Shown in pieces: positions 8,400 through 18,266 of a stretch of DNA of 64,000 nucleotides (position 1 is the stretch's first letter; each line of letters starts with the position of its first letter). The translations under genes were made by a program, and so were the position numbers. The notes under the pieces were generated by a model, which searched no databases, was not told where the DNA came from, and saw nothing but the letters and a program-made list of their open reading frames with translations. The stretch comes from Marinobacter shengliensis (GTDB lineage Bacteria; Pseudomonadota; Gammaproteobacteria; Pseudomonadales; Oleiphilaceae). The stretch lies in assembly GCF_003007715.1 (NCBI RefSeq), contig NZ_PXNO01000007.1, positions 62,001-126,000 of the forward strand, in the 5' to 3' direction.

Positions 8400-9541
8400 T
8401 GGCATTGGGGAGCTTGCTCAATAACCCGGCGAATCACCATCTTGGCCGTTCGCGGGGGTTCTGGTCGGCCATCCATCTGGATCCTTTGCTGCTTTTGATG
8501 CTGTTGTTGCTCATGGGCGGTGGCCTTTTCGTGCTTTACAGTGGCGCTGACCGTAACATCGAAGTGGTCAAGGCTCAGGGCATCCGGTTTGGTGTGGCGC
8601 TGGTGGTGATGTTTGTTTTTGCCCAACTGGACCCGGCGGTATTCCGGCGTTGGGCTCCGTGGTTATATGCGGCTGGCATGGTAGGGCTTGTGGCCGTGCT
8701 GTTGGTGGGCGTGGGGGCTAAAGGGGCTCAGCGCTGGCTGGCGATTCCCGGGCTGCCCAGGTTTCAGCCCTCGGAATTCATGAAACTGGTTGTTCCGATG
8801 ATGGCTGCCTGGTATCTGTCGCGGCATTTTCTGCCGCCGCGCCTGTCCCACGTCGCGGTTGGGTTGATCCTGGTACTGGTGCCCATGGCCCTGATTGTTC
8901 AGCAGCCCGACCTTGGTACTTCACTGCTGGTGGGTATGGCCGGGATATTTGTGGTGTTCTTTGCTGGCATGAGCTGGAAGCTGATTTCAGCGTTCTTTGC
9001 GCTGGTATCGGTATCTGCGCCGATGATGTGGTTCTTCGTCATGAGGGACTACCAGAAACAGCGAGTGCTGACATTGCTCGACCCCCAGAGTGACCCTCTG
9101 GGAGCCGGCTGGAACATCATCCAGTCCAAAACCGCCATTGGTTCCGGTGGCATGGATGGCAAAGGATGGTTGCAGGGTACCCAGTCCCATCTGGAGTTCC
9201 TTCCCGAAAGTCACACGGATTTTATCGTGGCAGTGCTGGCCGAGGAATTCGGTTTTATTGGCATGTTGCTGCTGATGACCCTGTATTTCTTGATCATTCT
9301 TCGTTGCCTGTATATTGCGGTCACCGCTCAGGATTCATTCAGTCGTCTGCTGGCCGGTGCCTTGACCATGACCTTCTTTATCTACGTTTTTGTGAACGTT
9401 GGCATGGTCAGTGGATTGCTGCCCGTGGTGGGTGTGCCCCTGCCACTGGTCAGCTATGGTGGCACGTCCGGGGTAACGTTGATGGCAGCGTTCGGGGTGC
9501 TGATGTCGATTCATACCCATCGCCGTATGATCTCTGCGTAG
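8399..9541 (+). CDS. mrdB: RodA, peptidoglycan glycosyltransferase of the elongasome
   Basis: 380 residues, a SEDS-family membrane protein with about ten membrane segments. RodA polymerises lipid II into glycan strands along the side wall together with PBP2. Conserved SEDS parts seen are FQPSEFMKL, QPDLGTSLL, HTDFIVAVLAEEFGFIG and the C-terminal PLPLVSYGGTSG. The start overlaps the mrdA stop (TGATG), implying coupled translation. In Pseudomonas a lytic transglycosylase gene (mltB/sltB1) follows here; in this window it is absent and rlpA comes next. Confidence 0.97.
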   Translation: MALGSLLNNPANHHLGRSRGFWSAIHLDPLLLLMLLLLMGGGLFVLYSGADRNIEVVKAQGIRFGVALVVMFVFAQLDPAVFRRWAPWLYAAGMVGLVAVLLVGVGAKGAQRWLAIPGLPRFQPSEFMKLVVPMMAAWYLSRHFLPPRLSHVAVGLILVLVPMALIVQQPDLGTSLLVGMAGIFVVFFAGMSWKLISAFFALVSVSAPMMWFFVMRDYQKQRVLTLLDPQSDPLGAGWNIIQSKTAIGSGGMDGKGWLQGTQSHLEFLPESHTDFIVAVLAEEFGFIGMLLLMTLYFLIILRCLYIAVTAQDSFSRLLAGALTMTFFIYVFVNVGMVSGLLPVVGVPLPLVSYGGTSGVTLMAAFGVLMSIHTHRRMISA

Positions 9542-9656
9542 AGGGTGTAAGCGATGATGGCTTGCCGGTAATGGTGAATACTGCCGGGAACCCGTTACAA
9601 TATTACAGGTCACTAAGGCTGGGTGCCGGATGAAGATGCATGGGTTGCCGAACATA

Positions 9657-10559
9657 ATGATCAGGGAACAAAGAACAATGTGGTTGGGGGTGCTGGTAAG
9701 CCTGATCCTTGCGGGTTGCTCCAGTACGCCCAAGTCGACATCTTCAGAGCCGGATCACTCATCACGCTATACGATCAAACAGGATAGAGCGCCTTCCGGG
9801 AGTTTCGATGTTTCGGGCCTGCAAGATGCGGTTCCCCGTTACGAGCAGCCCCGGAATGCCGGCAATATGGCACAGTACAAGGTGTGGGGGAAAACCTACC
9901 GGGTTATGGACAGTAACGACGGCTACGTCGCCCGGGGAATCGCCAGCTGGTACGGCGAGAAGTTCCATGGTCACAAAACGTCCAATGGCGAGATATTCGA
10001 CATGTATTCGATGTCTGCCGCCCACAAGTCCCTGCGCATACCGAGTTATGCCCGGGTGACGAACCTTGAAAACGGCCAGTCTGTGATTGTTCGGGTGAAC
10101 GATCGCGGGCCGTTTCACGATGACCGGCTGATTGATCTGTCGTACGCGGCGGCCAAGAAACTTGGCTACAAATCCAAGGGCACCGCAAGGGTTGAGGTGG
10201 CAGCGATCACCGTTCGCGAAGACGGCTCCATGACGCTGGCCGGCAAACCGTTCAAGCCGGGTGTCGGGGCACCTGCTGTCGCCGCTGCTCCGGTGCCTGG
10301 CCAATCGGTGGGCGGGAACAGTGGGCTGTTTGTTCAGCTCGGCTCGTTCAGCCAGCGCGACCCCGCGGAGGCCTTGCTGGCAAAGGCGCGGGGCGTCATC
10401 GAAACCCCGATGCGAGTGCGCGAAGTGACAACAGGCTCTGGCCGCTTTCACCGGGCCCAGATAGGGCCATTCAGTGATGAGTCCGAGGCCCGTCATGCAC
10501 AGAATTTACTGGAATCCCGGGGCTTTGGTCAGTCTATTGTGCTGACCGACAGCCACTGA
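9657..10559 (+). CDS. rlpA: RlpA: septal ring lytic transglycosylase lipoprotein
   Basis: 300 residues from the ATG at 9657. In-frame ATGs at 9630 and 9678 are also possible: 9678 has the best AGGGA site but leaves no positive residue ahead of the signal, so I prefer 9657. A lipobox LAGC puts the lipidated cysteine at residue 21. The middle holds the double-psi beta-barrel (GIASWYGEKFHGHKTSNGE, and VRVNDRGPFHDDRLIDLS), and residues from about 220 form a SPOR domain that binds glycan stripped of peptides (LFVQLGSFSQRDPAEALL). RlpA cleaves such glycan at division sites in Pseudomonas. Confidence 0.9.
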   Translation: MIREQRTMWLGVLVSLILAGCSSTPKSTSSEPDHSSRYTIKQDRAPSGSFDVSGLQDAVPRYEQPRNAGNMAQYKVWGKTYRVMDSNDGYVARGIASWYGEKFHGHKTSNGEIFDMYSMSAAHKSLRIPSYARVTNLENGQSVIVRVNDRGPFHDDRLIDLSYAAAKKLGYKSKGTARVEVAAITVREDGSMTLAGKPFKPGVGAPAVAAAPVPGQSVGGNSGLFVQLGSFSQRDPAEALLAKARGVIETPMRVREVTTGSGRFHRAQIGPFSDESEARHAQNLLESRGFGQSIVLTDSH

Positions 10560-10596
10560 TTCCTGAAACCCCAGAAGAAAATACACCTTACGACGA

Positions 10597-11775
10597 ATGA
10601 ACCTACCCATGGCTTTTAATTCAGTGATTCGCAGCTTTGTTTTTGTCTTGTCCCTGGCCACCCTGCTGGTGGGACAGGCGGTTGCCCAGTCGGCTTTGAT
10701 TCCGTCTCCGCCCCAGATCGCAGGCAGTTCCTGGGTGCTGAAGGACCCTCTCAGTGGTCGTATCATCATGGAGCATAACAGCCAGGAACGAGTGCCGCCT
10801 GCCAGCCTGACCAAGATGATGACGGCCTACATCGTTGAGCGCGAGCTGGATGAAGGCCGAATTGCCATGACGGACATGGTGCCGATCAGCGTTAAGGCCT
10901 GGCGAACCGGCGGCTCCCGGACCTTTGTTCGGGAGGGTACACAGGTATCCGTGGAAGACCTTCTTAAGGGCGTGATTATTCAATCCGGCAACGACGCCTC
11001 CGTCGCGTTGGCGGAGTTTGTGGCCGGTAGTGAAGATGCCTTCGTGGATATCATGAACCAGCAGGCGCGCCAGCTGGGTATGAACAATACCAATTTTGAG
11101 AATGCCACCGGGTTGCCACATCCTAATCAGTATTCCACCGCTTATGACCTGGCCCTGCTGGCCAAGGCCATTATTGAGGACTACCCGGAGAACTACCCGT
11201 TGTATGCGGTGAAAAGCTTTACCTACAACAACATTCGTCAACCGAACCGGAACAGTCTGTTGTGGCGGGATGAAAGTGTGGATGGCCTGAAAACCGGCCA
11301 TACTGAAGAAGCCGGTTACTGCCTGGTGGCCTCTGCCAAGCGGGACAACACGCGGCTAATTGCTGCCGTGATGGGAACCAGCAGTGCCGAGGTGCGGGCC
11401 CGCGAAGTTCAGAAGATGCTGAACTATGGCTTCCGTTACTATGAGACGGAGCGCCTGTTCCGGGCCGGTCAGGAGCTGGTGGATGCCAAGGTCTGGGGTG
11501 GCAAGAGCGATCAGATTTCTGTAGGCCTGGCGGAGGATGTGTTTGTAACGATTCCCCGTGGTGCCCGGGATAAGCTTGAATCAACCGTAGACCTTGATTC
11601 TGTCATCAAGGCACCCATCAAGGTGGGGGATGAGCTGGGCCGGATCCAGGTTATGCTCGACGGTGAGGTGTTGGTGGATGAGCCTGCACTGGCACTGACT
11701 GATGTGCAGCAGGGTGGCGTTTTCAAACGGCTTTGGGATGCTATCAAACTGTTTTTCGTACAACTGTTCAATTAA
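10597..11775 (+). CDS. dacA: D-alanyl-D-alanine carboxypeptidase, PBP5/6 type
   Basis: 392 residues from the ATG at 10597; an ATG four codons later (10609) is equally possible, since neither has a clear ribosome binding site. A signal peptide ends near AVAQS. The enzyme trims the terminal D-alanine from pentapeptide side chains in the periplasm. Active-site motifs, numbered from 10597: SLTK with Ser70 and Lys73, SGN at 130-132, KTG at 232-234. A beta-rich C-terminal domain and an amphipathic end (LWDAIKLFFVQLF) that anchors to the outer face of the inner membrane complete the PBP5 layout. Confidence 0.96.
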   Translation: MNLPMAFNSVIRSFVFVLSLATLLVGQAVAQSALIPSPPQIAGSSWVLKDPLSGRIIMEHNSQERVPPASLTKMMTAYIVERELDEGRIAMTDMVPISVKAWRTGGSRTFVREGTQVSVEDLLKGVIIQSGNDASVALAEFVAGSEDAFVDIMNQQARQLGMNNTNFENATGLPHPNQYSTAYDLALLAKAIIEDYPENYPLYAVKSFTYNNIRQPNRNSLLWRDESVDGLKTGHTEEAGYCLVASAKRDNTRLIAAVMGTSSAEVRAREVQKMLNYGFRYYETERLFRAGQELVDAKVWGGKSDQISVGLAEDVFVTIPRGARDKLESTVDLDSVIKAPIKVGDELGRIQVMLDGEVLVDEPALALTDVQQGGVFKRLWDAIKLFFVQLFN

Positions 11776-11817
11776 GGTGGTCGGCGATAGCCAGCCGGGC
11801 ATCGGGGAGTATCTGGC

Positions 11818-12087
11818 ATGAGTGAGCCTAAAGCGCCGAAGATCGAGTTTCCCTGTGACTACGTCATCAAGGTGATCGGCAATTCCGCTCCGGATTTCAC
11901 CGAGTTTGTCGTGGAAGTTGTGGAGCAGCACGCTCCTGGTATCAGCGAAACGGATATTTCGGTGACGGACAGTAGCAAAGGTCGATTTTCCTCGGTGCAG
12001 CTCAAGATTGTGGCCACTGGAGAAGCGCAGCTCAAGGCCCTGTTCGAAGATCTGAAAGCGAGCGGTCGTGTGCACATGGTGCTCTGA
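11818..12087 (+). CDS. ybeD: YbeD/DUF493 family protein
   Basis: 89 residues. YbeD is a small ACT-like fold protein that is almost always found between dacA and lipB in gammaproteobacteria; its function is not established, though a role in regulating lipoate metabolism has been suggested from its position. The family pattern is seen in [14 protein letters not shown] and the closing [11 protein letters not shown]. The GGGGAG stretch about 14 bases upstream may be its ribosome binding site. It ends four bases before lipB. Confidence 0.93.
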   Translation: MSEPKAPKIEFPCDYVIKVIGNSAPDFTEFVVEVVEQHAPGISETDISVTDSSKGRFSSVQLKIVATGEAQLKALFEDLKASGRVHMVL

Positions 12088-12091
12088 CGCC

Positions 12092-12733
12092 ATGGCTGAT
12101 CTGATTGTCCGTTCCTTGGGCCAGCAGCCCTACATGGAAGCCTGGGAAGCGATGAAAACCTTCACCGCCAACCGGGACGAAACCACCGTGGATGAGCTGT
12201 GGTGCCTTGAGCACCCGCGGGTGTTTACCCAGGGCCAGGCGGGCAAGGCAGAGCATATTCTGTTGCCGGGCGATATCCCGGTGATTCAGGTGGACCGGGG
12301 CGGGCAAGTGACCTATCACGGCCCCGGCCAGCTTGTTATCTACCTACTGATCGATCTGCCCCGTTGCAAACTGGGTGTTCGGGAGCTGGTGGATCATATC
12401 GAGCAGGCTATTGTTCGCACGCTTGCGCAATCGGGCATCGAGGCGGCGCCAAGGCAGGATGCGCCGGGTGTCTATGTCAACGGCGCCAAGATTGCCTCGT
12501 TGGGGTTGCGGGTACGCCGGGGTTGCTCGTTCCATGGTCTGGCGCTCAACGTCAATATGGATATGGAACCGTTCAGCCGCATTAATCCCTGCGGCTACGC
12601 CGGTATGTCCATGTGCCAGGTCAGTGATTTCGAACCGGAAGCCAGCGTGTACAGCCTGGAGCATAGGCTTGTTCACGAGCTGGTCAGCGGTCTCGACCGC
12701 CAGCAGGTGGAGCTGCGACAGGGCTGGCAATGA
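12092..12733 (+). CDS. lipB: Octanoyl-[acyl carrier protein]:protein octanoyltransferase
   Basis: 213 residues from ATG 12092 (an in-frame GTG at 12068 overlaps ybeD). LipB moves the octanoyl group from acyl carrier protein onto lipoyl domains of dehydrogenases and the glycine cleavage H protein. The signature [13 protein letters not shown], the catalytic lysine region [14 protein letters not shown] and the catalytic cysteine region INPCGYAGM are all present. In Pseudomonas lipA follows directly; here lipA is 30 kb away at 42.8-43.9 kb and lipB ends the operon, only 3 bases from the converging diguanylate cyclase. Confidence 0.96.
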   Translation: MADLIVRSLGQQPYMEAWEAMKTFTANRDETTVDELWCLEHPRVFTQGQAGKAEHILLPGDIPVIQVDRGGQVTYHGPGQLVIYLLIDLPRCKLGVRELVDHIEQAIVRTLAQSGIEAAPRQDAPGVYVNGAKIASLGLRVRRGCSFHGLALNVNMDMEPFSRINPCGYAGMSMCQVSDFEPEASVYSLEHRLVHELVSGLDRQQVELRQGWQ

Positions 12734-12736
12734 TGC

Positions 12737-13855
12737 TCAGGCGGCGACGCTGGCCTGGCAGGTACGGTTGCGGCCCTCGGACTTGGCCTGGTAAAGCGCT
12801 TCGTCTGATCGCTGCAGCAGGCGGTCAATCGACTCCGATCCCTGGATCGTTGCCACGCCAATGCTTATCGTGGCCCGAATAACCTTGCCATCCACAGTAA
12901 TGGTCTGGCTGGATACCGCCTGCCGTATCCGCTCAGCGGAGGCGTAGGCATCCGCTAACGATGTTTCCGGAAGCAGAATCAGAAACTCCTCGCCGCCCCA
13001 ACGGGCAATGGTGTCCACCTTTCGGCACTGGCTGGCCAGCGTTCTTGCGACCAGAACAATCATCTCGTCACCGGCCTGGTGGCCGTGAGTGTCGTTCACA
13101 CTCTTGAACAGATCGATGTCCATCAGCAGGACGGAAAAGCCGCGGCCGCTACGCAGGTAACGTTGATATTCGTTATCCAGTTGTTCCAGGCCTTCGCGCC
13201 GATTGGCCAGCCCGGTCAGCGCATCGTGTTTCGCAGCGTATTCAAACTCCTTGGCCAGCTTGATCAACCCGAGTTTGCTGCGCCGGCGGCTCTGGTCAAG
13301 GATGTAACAGGTCACCATGACGAACGCCAGGACGATGATCATGACAAGGCGGAAGGTGGCGTTGTAGGGGGATGCAAACAGCGCATCGCCAATCGGACTG
13401 AACAACACCAGGACGGCCAGCCAGCCACCCAGGCAGGCGTAAATACCGACCCGGGCCTCACTGATATAGAAAATAATCGGTGGATAGGCAAACAGCCAGA
13501 TAATCGCTGAGCCATCCTCCACCGCTTGCGTTGCCAGATAGGTAAACAGCGCGGTGATCAGGGTAATAAAGACCCGGCGATGAAAGGTCTTGTGGCCCAC
13601 GAAAAGAAATACCAGGCTGTTGATCGCCAACAATATAGCGAAGCCAATCAGGAAGGGGGCAGTAACCGAATCCCCCTGCTGCATTGAGCGCCAGGAAAAA
13701 AACAACAGTAACGGCACAGCAGCGGCCGTAAGCCCGTTGATAAGGGCCGGTACCGGGATCTCACCCTTCACCCGGAACTGGGAAAGTTCAGAATCTGGTG
13801 TTCTGGTTGTTGAAGGCTTCATGTCTTGGCTTTTATTGTAATTGACGAAAGTCAC
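12737..13855 (-). CDS. Membrane-bound diguanylate cyclase (GGDEF)
   Basis: 372 residues from a GTG at 13855, chosen because AGGA stands 5 bases upstream; an ATG at 13822 without a ribosome binding site would give 361. The N-terminal half has six hydrophobic segments (about residues 30-210). The GGDEF domain is intact: signature GGEEF (ARWGGEEFLILLPE), metal-binding DIDLFKSVND, and an inhibitory RxxD site (RKVD) exactly five residues before GGEEF. It should make cyclic-di-GMP from two GTP and be inhibited by its product. This contrasts with the two degenerate GGDEF proteins at 1.5-3.6 kb. Confidence 0.9.
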   Translation of the reverse strand: MTFVNYNKSQDMKPSTTRTPDSELSQFRVKGEIPVPALINGLTAAAVPLLLFFSWRSMQQGDSVTAPFLIGFAILLAINSLVFLFVGHKTFHRRVFITLITALFTYLATQAVEDGSAIIWLFAYPPIIFYISEARVGIYACLGGWLAVLVLFSPIGDALFASPYNATFRLVMIIVLAFVMVTCYILDQSRRRSKLGLIKLAKEFEYAAKHDALTGLANRREGLEQLDNEYQRYLRSGRGFSVLLMDIDLFKSVNDTHGHQAGDEMIVLVARTLASQCRKVDTIARWGGEEFLILLPETSLADAYASAERIRQAVSSQTITVDGKVIRATISIGVATIQGSESIDRLLQRSDEALYQAKSEGRNRTCQASVAA

Positions 13856-13923
13856 ATTGTTCCTGTTAACCAATTCTAGAACGCATTGTGACTTGAGATT
13901 GTGTTAAATCGTAACCATCGACC

Positions 13924-13950
13924 TGAACATATTTACGGTGAACAATATTT
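13924..13950. repeat. Short near-direct repeat in divergent promoter region
   Basis: TGAACATATTT (13924-13934) and TGAACAATATTT (13939-13950) stand in the AT-rich gap between the diguanylate cyclase and the AarF-like gene. They could be paired operator half-sites, 15 bases apart start to start. No known regulator is recognised. Confidence 0.3.
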
Positions 13951-14097
13951 GTCCACATTGGCTGCGGAAACGGAGCTTTTGCGGCGTAGAGGTTAGGTTG
14001 TCACCGCTTGCGATCCGTATAATGCAGTAACGGCGCCGGGGAAAACTGTTCCGGGCGCGGTCGAAACGCCAAAATTTTCTGAACATACAGGTTATCC

Positions 14098-15549
14098 ATG
14101 TCTTCCAGACGCCCCGGAAAATCCGTGTCCCGCATCAAAACCGGCAGCTTCGAGCGCAGGCTTTCCCTGACCAAGGCCGGGCTTTTCGCTGGTACCCGTA
14201 TGGCATCACACATGGCCACCAACTGGTTCAGCAACAAGGATACTCGGGAGCAGCGCCATCGTGCGATGTTGTCGAGCCAGGCGCGTTTCCTGGTGGATGA
14301 GTTAGGCCGGCTGAAAGGCAGTGTGGTCAAGATTGGCCAGGTGATGGCGCTCTATGGCGAGCATTTTTTGCCAGAAGAGGTGACCGAAGCCCTGCACACC
14401 CTGGAAGACCAGACCACGTCGCTGGAATGGCCGGCGATCGAGCGGGTGCTGAAGGCTGAGATTGGTGCCGAAAAGCTCGCAGAGCTGGATGTCGATCCGG
14501 AACCAATCGGTGCTGCCTCCCTTGGCCAGGTGCACCGTGCGGTGCGACGCAGTGACGGCCTGCAGTTGGTACTCAAGGTGCAATACCCCGGCGTTGCTGA
14601 TGCCGTGGACAGTGACCTGAATGCCGTGGCGCAGTTATTGAAGGTGGCCCGGCTGGTGAGCTTCGGCCCGGAATTCAATGACTGGCTGGAAGAAGTCCGG
14701 CAGATGATGCACCGGGAAGTGGATTACCGCCTGGAGGCCAGGACCACCGAGAAATTCCGCAACATGCTGGGCTCCGACCCAAGGTTTGTTGTGCCCAGGG
14801 TATTACAGGAGTATTCGACCGACCATATCATCGCTTCTACCTACGAGCACGGCCATTCCGTTGGCTCCCCGGCGGTACGGGATTTGCCGCTGGAGCGCCG
14901 CAGTGCCCTGGGCGAGGCGGCGCTGGAGTTGTTCTTCCGGGAGCTGTTTGACTGGGGCGAAATCCAGACAGACCCGAACTTCGGGAACTACCGCATCCGG
15001 ATTGCCGGCGAGGAGGGTGGTGACGAAGACTATGACCGCATCGTGCTTCTGGACTTTGGTGCCGTTCAAAGTTATTCACCGGCCTTTCTTGATCCGGTTA
15101 TCCAGATGATTCGCGCGTCCTACGAGCAGGATCTGGAGCAGGTGATTGAGGGTGGCGTTACCCTCCGGTTCATGAGCCGGGATTGGCCAGAAGAAGTCCT
15201 GGAGAAGTTTGGTTCGGTGTGTATGTCGGTGCTGGAGCCCCTGGCCCGGGACCGCAGCCAGTGGCCGGACTACGCCGTGAACGCCAGGGGCCAGTACCGC
15301 TGGAAGCAGAGCGACTTGCCTTCGCGGGTAGCCAAACACGCAGCGCGCTCAGCCATCAGTCGGTATTTCCGGGTGCCCCCGAAGGAATTCGTGTTCCTCA
15401 ACCGAAAGTTGATCGGGGTGTATACCTTCATCGCGGTGATGCACGCAGAGTTCAACGGCGAAGACCTGTTGCGCAAATACCTTTATGGTGATGGCGCCGA
15501 TGAGGCAAATCCGGTGGCCTCCAGCACTACCCAGATCACGAAGGCATAG
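14098..15549 (+). CDS. ABC1/AarF (UbiB-like) atypical kinase family protein
   Basis: 483 residues. It has the UbiB/ADCK-type kinase-like fold: the KxGQ motif in GSVVKIGQVMALYGE, a nucleotide-binding lysine region LQLVLKVQYPGV, and a DFGAVQSYSP metal-binding site. Members bind ATP and assist quinone synthesis or membrane lipid handling; this is not the UbiB of the ubiE-ubiJ-ubiB operon and the exact role is unknown. The stop (TAG 15547-15549) lies 67 bases inside the converging YqaA gene, so both 3' ends are coded on opposite strands. Confidence 0.85.
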   Translation: MSSRRPGKSVSRIKTGSFERRLSLTKAGLFAGTRMASHMATNWFSNKDTREQRHRAMLSSQARFLVDELGRLKGSVVKIGQVMALYGEHFLPEEVTEALHTLEDQTTSLEWPAIERVLKAEIGAEKLAELDVDPEPIGAASLGQVHRAVRRSDGLQLVLKVQYPGVADAVDSDLNAVAQLLKVARLVSFGPEFNDWLEEVRQMMHREVDYRLEARTTEKFRNMLGSDPRFVVPRVLQEYSTDHIIASTYEHGHSVGSPAVRDLPLERRSALGEAALELFFRELFDWGEIQTDPNFGNYRIRIAGEEGGDEDYDRIVLLDFGAVQSYSPAFLDPVIQMIRASYEQDLEQVIEGGVTLRFMSRDWPEEVLEKFGSVCMSVLEPLARDRSQWPDYAVNARGQYRWKQSDLPSRVAKHAARSAISRYFRVPPKEFVFLNRKLIGVYTFIAVMHAEFNGEDLLRKYLYGDGADEANPVASSTTQITKA

Positions 15550-15944
15550 CGCAGGCCCTTTCCGATACCCACCAGGATCACAAAGTTGAGCCAGGGCACC
15601 CGCATGATGCCGCCTACCAGGGTCAGCGGGTCTCCAACAATCGGCAGCCAGCCCAGCAACAATGACCATTGCCCATAGCGATTGAACCGGTTGCGGGCCT
15701 TGTGCAGCTGCAATTCGCTGACCGGAAACCATCGTTTATGCTTAAAGCGATCCACCTGCCGGCCGATAAGACCATTAACGACTGACCCCAGCGTATTGCC
15801 CAGTGTGGCCCAGAACCACAGCCAGAATAGCGGCAGGCCCTGACTGGCCAGAGTGCCCAGCAGCAGCTCGGAATAGGCTGGCAGCAAGGTGGCGGCGGCG
15901 AATGCGGTGAAAAAGAGGGTCAGGTACGCCAAGGGCGCCTCCAT
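15483..15944 (-). CDS. yqaA: YqaA family membrane protein (DedA relative)
   Basis: 153 residues with four or five hydrophobic segments. The core pattern of the YqaA branch of the DedA/SNARE-associated superfamily is present: [27 protein letters not shown], and [19 protein letters not shown]. Its biochemical role is unknown; DedA relatives move polyprenyl phosphates or support membrane potential. Its last 67 bases overlap the tail of the AarF-like gene on the other strand. It diverges from the chemoreceptor gene, 47 bases away. Confidence 0.85.
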   Translation of the reverse strand: MEAPLAYLTLFFTAFAAATLLPAYSELLLGTLASQGLPLFWLWFWATLGNTLGSVVNGLIGRQVDRFKHKRWFPVSELQLHKARNRFNRYGQWSLLLGWLPIVGDPLTLVGGIMRVPWLNFVILVGIGKGLRYAFVIWVVLEATGFASSAPSP

Positions 15945-15991
15945 GCTCTAGTATTGTCAGTAAAGGTTCATTAACAAAGGTTTCGCGGTTT

Positions 15992-18118
15992 ATGAAACAC
16001 CTGTCGCTTCGCTTCAAGCTCTATGGTCTGGTTATCTCACTGCTGCTGGTAATGGGCATCAGTATTGTGGTGACTGCCCAGTTATCACTTGGTTCGATGG
16101 AAGAGCGATTGTCCCGGGAAACCCGCGATACCGTGCAGAATATTGTCATGGACCAGCTGAGCGCAACGGCGGGGCAATACGGTGAATTGGTGACCGGCCT
16201 GTTCGAAACCGCCTACCAGACGCCGGAAGTGGTGCGCAGCCTGATCACCCGCAACATTGAGTCGGACAGTTCCGGCCGCATCAGCCGCCGGGATCTTCAG
16301 GAAACCATCGGAACCATTCTGTCCGAACAGCAGCATTTAAGTTCCATCTACGCCCAGTTTGAACCCGACGCATACGATGGCATGGACATCTATTTCACCG
16401 ACGGTGTAGAGGAACACAGCAGTGATGAAGGTACCCTGGAGATCTACTATTACCGTGATCCTCAGGGCAATGTGTTGTTCAGCCGCACCGAAGACCCGTC
16501 CACCAAGTACCTCGACAACCGGAACGAATTCGGCATTCGTGAAGCAGAGTGGTATCTGTGTTCCCGGGATTCCCTCAAACCCTGCCTGATGGAGCCGTAC
16601 GAGTACGAAATCGAGGAGGGATACTCTGAGCTGATGACCAGCCTGGTGGTGCCGATTCAGAACAACGGTGAGTTTGCCGGTGTGTCCGGTGTGGATATCA
16701 ACCTGTCCACACTGCAAGCCACGATTGCTGGTGTCAGCCAGGCGTTGTTTGATGGTGAGTCCCGGGTGTCACTGTTAAGCGAGGGTGGGCTGATTGCCGC
16801 ATCCAGCCATTATCAGTCCCACCTCGGCCGGCCATTACAGGAAGCCGTACCAGACCTGGCTGATGAATTTGTCCGCCTGCACCAGCGTGGCGGCCGGTTT
16901 GATGATGGGCAGACCCTGGCGGTGGCCTATCCGGTGGAAGTGCAGTTACCCGGCGCCGAATGGTTGTTGTTGATTGAATTGCCGCGCTCAGTGGCCCTGG
17001 CCAGTGTCGAGGAAATCACCGGTCTGTTGTCTTCCGAAGTGGCTGATACGGCGGCGCGGCAGACCATGGTGGGTGTGGTGGTGGTACTGATTGCCATTGC
17101 TGTGTTGATTCTGCTGGTGCGTTCAGTCACCCGGCCACTGGATGAGATTCGAGACCGGATGCGCAACCTGGCCAGCGCTGAAGGGGACCTTACCCGTGAA
17201 CTTGATATAGACACCCACGCTGAGCTGATTGACCTGGCCGGTGGCTTCAACGCTTTCCTGGCTCGCCTGCGGGAAATGATCAATGACCTGAAAGAGGTCA
17301 ATGCCCAGGTGCGAGGCCAAGCTGCAGACGTGGGCGCCATCGCCCGTGATACTGACGACCAGACGTCGCGACAGCACCAGGACATCGACAGCGTCGTCAC
17401 CGCCATGAACGAGATGTCTGCCGCCGCCGGCGAAGTAGCAGGCTTTGCCGGTGAGGCTGCTGATAATGCCCGGGCCGCCCGGGATGGCATCCGGTTTACC
17501 CAGGATACTCTGGGCGCGGCGCTCAAGGGCGTCGATGCGCTGGCGGGAGATATGGAGCAGGCTAGCTCCGCCATCGGCCACGTGGCACAGCGCAGCGAGG
17601 AGATTAACCGAATCCTGGAAGTGATTCGCGGCATTGCCGAACAGACCAACCTGCTGGCGCTGAATGCGGCCATTGAGGCGGCTAGGGCTGGCGAGCAGGG
17701 CCGAGGCTTTGCGGTGGTGGCCGACGAAGTGCGAACCCTGGCGTCGAAAACCCGGGAATCCACCGACGAAATCAGCGATATGATCGAACGCCTCAAAGGC
17801 GATGTGGACGGCGCGGTAACCGTCATCCAAAGTGGTGTAGAGCGAGCAACCACTGCGGTAGACGGCACTCGCGAAGCGGACCACTCACTGGCCACGGTGG
17901 TGGAGCGGATTGGTACCATTGTTGAGCACGTTACCCAGGTGGCCACGGCCGCCGAAGAACAGAGTTCGGTGAGCGAAGAGATCAACCGCAACCTGACTCA
18001 GATTGGCGATGCGGCCCACGATCTGCGGGAGCTCGCACAGCGGGTCCGCCAGAGCGGTGACGCGCTGGACGGCCAGGTGCAAGTGCTTGACCGGGAACTG
18101 GGCCGGCTGAAAACCTGA
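15992..18118 (+). CDS. Methyl-accepting chemotaxis protein with periplasmic Cache-type sensor
   Basis: 708 residues. One membrane segment (about 10-30), a large periplasmic sensor of about 310 residues that looks like a double Cache domain, a second membrane segment (about 352-375, [14 protein letters not shown]), a HAMP linker, then a long cytoplasmic coiled coil. The signalling tip is conserved ([20 protein letters not shown] and [12 protein letters not shown]). It would sense an external small molecule and control CheA through CheW; the ligand cannot be read from the sequence. No C-terminal CheR-binding pentapeptide is present. Confidence 0.93.
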   Translation: MKHLSLRFKLYGLVISLLLVMGISIVVTAQLSLGSMEERLSRETRDTVQNIVMDQLSATAGQYGELVTGLFETAYQTPEVVRSLITRNIESDSSGRISRRDLQETIGTILSEQQHLSSIYAQFEPDAYDGMDIYFTDGVEEHSSDEGTLEIYYYRDPQGNVLFSRTEDPSTKYLDNRNEFGIREAEWYLCSRDSLKPCLMEPYEYEIEEGYSELMTSLVVPIQNNGEFAGVSGVDINLSTLQATIAGVSQALFDGESRVSLLSEGGLIAASSHYQSHLGRPLQEAVPDLADEFVRLHQRGGRFDDGQTLAVAYPVEVQLPGAEWLLLIELPRSVALASVEEITGLLSSEVADTAARQTMVGVVVVLIAIAVLILLVRSVTRPLDEIRDRMRNLASAEGDLTRELDIDTHAELIDLAGGFNAFLARLREMINDLKEVNAQVRGQAADVGAIARDTDDQTSRQHQDIDSVVTAMNEMSAAAGEVAGFAGEAADNARAARDGIRFTQDTLGAALKGVDALAGDMEQASSAIGHVAQRSEEINRILEVIRGIAEQTNLLALNAAIEAARAGEQGRGFAVVADEVRTLASKTRESTDEISDMIERLKGDVDGAVTVIQSGVERATTAVDGTREADHSLATVVERIGTIVEHVTQVATAAEEQSSVSEEINRNLTQIGDAAHDLRELAQRVRQSGDALDGQVQVLDRELGRLKT

Positions 18119-18161
18119 TGGCTTAACGCAGAGGATCAGTATCGCCCCTTACTATCACATC

Positions 18162-18198
18162 CATGAGAAGCATCAATTTTCAATTGTTGCTTCTCATG
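18162..18198. repeat. Strong inverted repeat between chemoreceptor and glutaredoxin genes
   Basis: A perfect 11-base arm CATGAGAAGCA (18162-18172) pairs with TGCTTCTCATG (18188-18198). The inside pairs further after one mismatch (CAATT with AATTG), leaving a loop of 3. It stands 44 bases after the chemoreceptor stop and 69 bases before grxA. No T-run follows, so it may be a weak terminator for the chemoreceptor, an RNA-stabilising hairpin, or an operator for grxA. Confidence 0.6.
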
Positions 18199-18266
18199 TC
18201 ATCATTTAATCCAAGTATTGAACCATTCGTTTCACCCTGGGGCTCACCCGGATTCAGGAGGTTGTT

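Noticed and set aside
16927..17991. 354-codon minus-strand frame opposite the chemoreceptor
   Set aside because: Ser- and Arg-rich low-complexity translation from the complement of the coiled-coil coding region.
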